A program made the translations under genes and the position numbers. Of a stretch of 64,000 nt of DNA, positions 62,139 through 64,000 are shown in pieces; within the stretch, counting starts at the first letter, position 1, and each line of letters opens with the position of its first letter. The notes beneath the pieces were generated by a model that made no database searches, was not told where the DNA came from, and saw only the letters and a list, made by a program, of their open reading frames with translations. Where the stretch lies: NCBI RefSeq assembly GCF_051020975.1, contig NW_027478159.1:10184501-10248500 (forward strand), written 5' to 3'. The stretch comes from Osmia lignaria lignaria. Taxonomy: Eukaryota; Arthropoda; Insecta; Hymenoptera; Megachilidae.

Positions 62139-63426
62139 TTGCAGATCTATCTCAAGGGAAGGGGCCTGGCGGACATATTTCGAGATATTTCTTTTTCTTG
62201 TCGTTCTTCTTCTGCACAGCTAAACTGGAAGTGGCATTTCCAGCTCGCAATAGTGCAGAGTTATCTCAAAGAAAGGGGCCACGGTGTATCTGTATCTCTA
62301 TTATGTTGGTGCGGCTTCGGAACTTTTAAATATCTTGATATATCTCGAGAACTACGCATCTGATCAAAAAATATCATAGAACATAAAAAGTAGGAAACTT
62401 AATTCTCTACAAAAAAGGTCTCTTAACATTTTGCCATAGCTCGCTTCGTTTCCGAGATATTTGCAGATTTATCTCAAGGGAAGGGGCCTGACGGACATAT
62501 TTCGAGATATTTCTTCTTCTTGTTGTTCTTCTTCTGCACAGCTAAGCTGGAAGTGGCATTTGCGGCTCGCACTAGTGCAGAGTTATCTCAAAGAAAGGGG
62601 CCACGTTGTTTCTGTATCTCTATTATGTTGGTGCAGCTTCGGAACTTTTAAATATCTTGATATATCTCGAGAACTACGCATCTGATCAAAAAATATCATG
62701 GAACATAAAAAGTAGAAAACTTAATTCTCTACAAAAAAGGTCTCTTAACATTTTGCCATAGCTCGCTTCGTTTCCGAGATATTTGCAGATTTATCTCAAG
62801 GGAAGGGGCCTGACGGACATATTTCGAGATATTTCTTCTTCTTGTTGTTCTTCTTCTGCACAGCTAAGCTGGAAGTGGCATTTGCAGCTCGCAATAGTGC
62901 AGAGTTATCTCAAAGAATGGGGCCACGGTGTTTCTGTATCTCTATTATGTTGGTGCGGCTTCGGAACTTTTAAATATCTTGATATATCTCGAGAACTACG
63001 CTTCTGATCAAAAAATATCATAGAACATAAATTGTAGGAAACATAATTCTCTACAAAAAAGGTCTCTTAAGATTTTGCCATAGCTCGTTTCGTTTCCGAG
63101 ATATTTGCAGATATATCTCAAGGGAAGGGGCCTGACGGACATATTTCGAGATATTTCTTCTTCTTGTTGTTCTTCTTCTGCAGAGCTAAACTGGAAGTGG
63201 CATTTCCAGCTCGCAATAGTGCAGAGTTATCTCAAAGAATGGGGCCACGGTGTTTCTGTATCTCTATTATGTTGGTGCGGCTTCGGAACTTTTAAATATC
63301 TTGATATATCTCGAGAACTACGCATCTGATCAAAAAATATCATAGAACATAAAAAGTAGCAAACTTAATTCTCCACAAAAAAGGTCTCTTAACATTTTGC
63401 CATAGCTCGCTTCGTTTCCGAGATAT

Positions 63427-63748
63427 TTTCAGATTTATCTCAAGGGAAGGGGCCTGACGGACACGTTTCGAGATATTTCTTCTTCTTGTTGTTCTTCTTC
63501 TGCACAGCTAAGCTGGAAGTGGCATTTCCAGCTCGCAATAGTGCAGAGTTATCTCAAAGAAAGGGGCCACGGTGTTTCTGTATCTCTATTATGTTGGTGC
63601 GGCTTCGGAACTTTTAAATATCTCGATATATCTCAAAAACTACGCTTCTGATCAAAAAATATCATAGAACATAAATTGTCGGAAACATAATTGTCTACAA
63701 AAAAGGTCTCTTAAGATTTTGCGATAGCTCGCTTCGTTTCCGAGATAT
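63427..63748. repeat. Diverged monomer near the right end
   Basis: It has private changes gatattttcag, gacacgtttcg, atctcaaaaac, aattgtcggaaac and aattgtctac. Its inverted repeat is perfect (AGCTGGAA-gtggcat-TTCCAGCT). The number of private variants is high for this array. Confidence 0.85.
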
Positions 63749-64000
63749 TTGCAGATACATCTCAAGGGAAGGGGCCTGACGGACATATTTCGAGATATTT
63801 CTTCTTCTTGTTGTTCTTCTTCTGCAGAGCTATGCTGGAAGTGGCATTTGCAGCTCGCAATAGTGTAGAGTTAACTCAAAGAAAGGGGCCACGGTGTTTC
63901 TGTATCTCTATTATGTTGGTGCGGCTTCGGAACTTTTAAATATCTTGATATATCTCGAGAACTACGCATCTGATCAAAAAATATCATAGAACATAAAAAG
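63749..64000. repeat. 3' partial monomer, diverged
   Basis: 252 bp are present before the window ends. Private changes are ttgcgatagc just upstream, gatacatctc, gcagagctatgc, atagtgtaga and gttaactcaa. The array continues past the window, but this copy is less like its neighbours than most. Confidence 0.9.

Larger units (their letters stand above)
1..64000. repeat. 322-bp satellite DNA array, head-to-tail, fills the window
   Basis: The same unit recurs at a fixed 322-bp step from end to end. The anchor ttgcag after cgagatat lies at 319, 641, 963, 1285 and so on to 63105; a single substitution changes it at 63427. The only departures from 322 are five 321-bp steps and one 323-bp step, so nothing else is inserted. 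Neighbouring monomers differ by a few substitutions. All copies have the same orientation. This is classical eukaryotic satellite organisation. No rRNA, tRNA, transposase, reverse transcriptase or other conserved protein is recognisable on either strand. I cannot match the monomer to a named satellite family. Confidence 0.98.
23820..64000. repeat. Right satellite domain with higher-order repeats
   Basis: New classes appear: cctggcggac with cttgtcgttc, atatgtcgag with atcacagaac, aagggcccac, gttacctcaa with gtgccgcttc, agaggactga with cttgatctat, aagaatgggg, gattgagctc, gattcagctc and caagagaagg, plus the ctcgtttcg linker. They are arranged in recurring orders of 4, 7 and 8 monomers. No 321-bp monomer occurs here. 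The stretches 27684-29293, 44429-45394 and 62139-63426 hold the same classes in mixed order. Confidence 0.85.

Noticed and set aside
319..63329. A 74-codon (sometimes 79-84) plus-strand open frame in most monomers, looking like an array of small genes
   Set aside because: The frames begin at TTG, not ATG, and no ribosome-binding pattern precedes them. About 18 copies have the frame broken by stops (for example gttagtgc at 1607 and 5470, caaatgaagg at 13840, ttctagctc at 61173), by the 1-bp deletion, or by loss of the TTG (63427). The changes between copies show no sparing of codons, and the peptide resembles no family I know.
1..64000. CRISPR array (regular repeats with spacers)
   Set aside because: The whole 322-bp unit is repeated. 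There are no unique spacers and no cas genes.
1..64000. CENP-B box
   Set aside because: I looked for the 17-bp pattern with TTCG, a central A and CGGG on both strands. The TTCG sites (cttcgtttcc, tttcgagata, cttcggaact) lack the downstream CGGG at the right distance.
1..64000. Mobile element or retroelement origin (coding part or terminal repeats)
   Set aside because: No transposase, integrase or reverse transcriptase frame is present, no target-site duplications are seen, and the head-to-tail step is constant. A very old derivation from a non-coding element cannot be excluded.
1..64000. Tandem rRNA, tRNA, 5S, snRNA or histone gene array
   Set aside because: No conserved segments of these genes were recognised in the monomer on either strand, and no Pol III A/B box pair was convincing.
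1..64000. Telomeric or subtelomeric short repeats
   Set aside because: No TTAGG, TTAGGG or similar tandem runs occur in the window.
1..64000. Collapse or artificial duplication during assembly
   Set aside because: Block copies differ by scattered private changes (for example the 1-bp insertion near 35336, gatccaataat against gatcaaataat, and aatcctctac against aattctctac), which argues for real sequence. It cannot be fully excluded without the reads.
1..64000. Bacterial, phage or plasmid sequence
   Set aside because: No coding density, operons or RNA genes are seen. A 64-kb homogeneous satellite with higher-order repeats is a eukaryotic pattern.

Overview
The whole 64-kb window is one uninterrupted tandem array of a satellite DNA with a 322-bp monomer. 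If each monomer starts at the ttgcag that follows the cgagatat motif, the window holds a 5' partial monomer (1-318), 197 complete monomers (319-63748) and a 3' partial monomer (63749-64000). Of the complete monomers 191 are 322 bp, five are 321 bp and one is 323 bp; 191x322+5x321+323 equals the observed 63,430 bp. No interval leaves room for an inserted gene, transposon or RNA gene, and I call no CDS. All monomers face the same way.

The sequence points to a eukaryotic heterochromatic (centromeric, pericentromeric or subtelomeric) block. One monomer counted by hand (1285-1606) is 38.8% G+C with 11 CpG against about 12.1 expected, so CpG is not depleted. That fits a lightly methylated genome such as many invertebrates better than a vertebrate or a heavily methylated plant. 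The species cannot be named from the sequence; an arthropod is only a weak guess.

Layout. Left domain (1-23497): monomer classes unique to this side, including the five 321-bp monomers, a cttggtttcc class, a gaaatatttc class and a tatttccaga class, arranged in irregular, repeatedly duplicated blocks. Monomer 23498-23819 is a chimera, left-type in its 5' part and right-type in its 3' part. Right domain (23820-64000): different classes (ctcgtttcg, cttgtcgttc, aagaatgggg, gattcagctc, gattgagctc and others) in clear higher-order repeats (HORs). Seven-monomer units of about 2254 bp occur at 23820-27683, 34124-44428 and 52801-57308. Four-monomer units of 1288 bp occur at 29294-31869 and 48293-50868, and an eight-monomer unit of 2576 bp at 57309-62138. 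Larger duplications offset by 16 monomers (about 5152 bp) recur in both domains. Several fused monomers mark likely unequal-exchange or gene-conversion points. The last two copies (63427-64000) carry many private changes and may lie near an array edge.

Each monomer has its own inner architecture: an in-frame imperfect 27-bp duplication 114 bp apart, a 26-nt TTC/TTG pyrimidine tract, an 8-bp-arm inverted repeat whose two major versions each carry one different mismatch, CGAGATAT/ATATCTCG inverted motifs, and three short A-tracts. Short open frames exist in most monomers, but they start at TTG, are broken by stops in many copies, and cannot run on because 322 is not a multiple of three. I regard them as non-coding.
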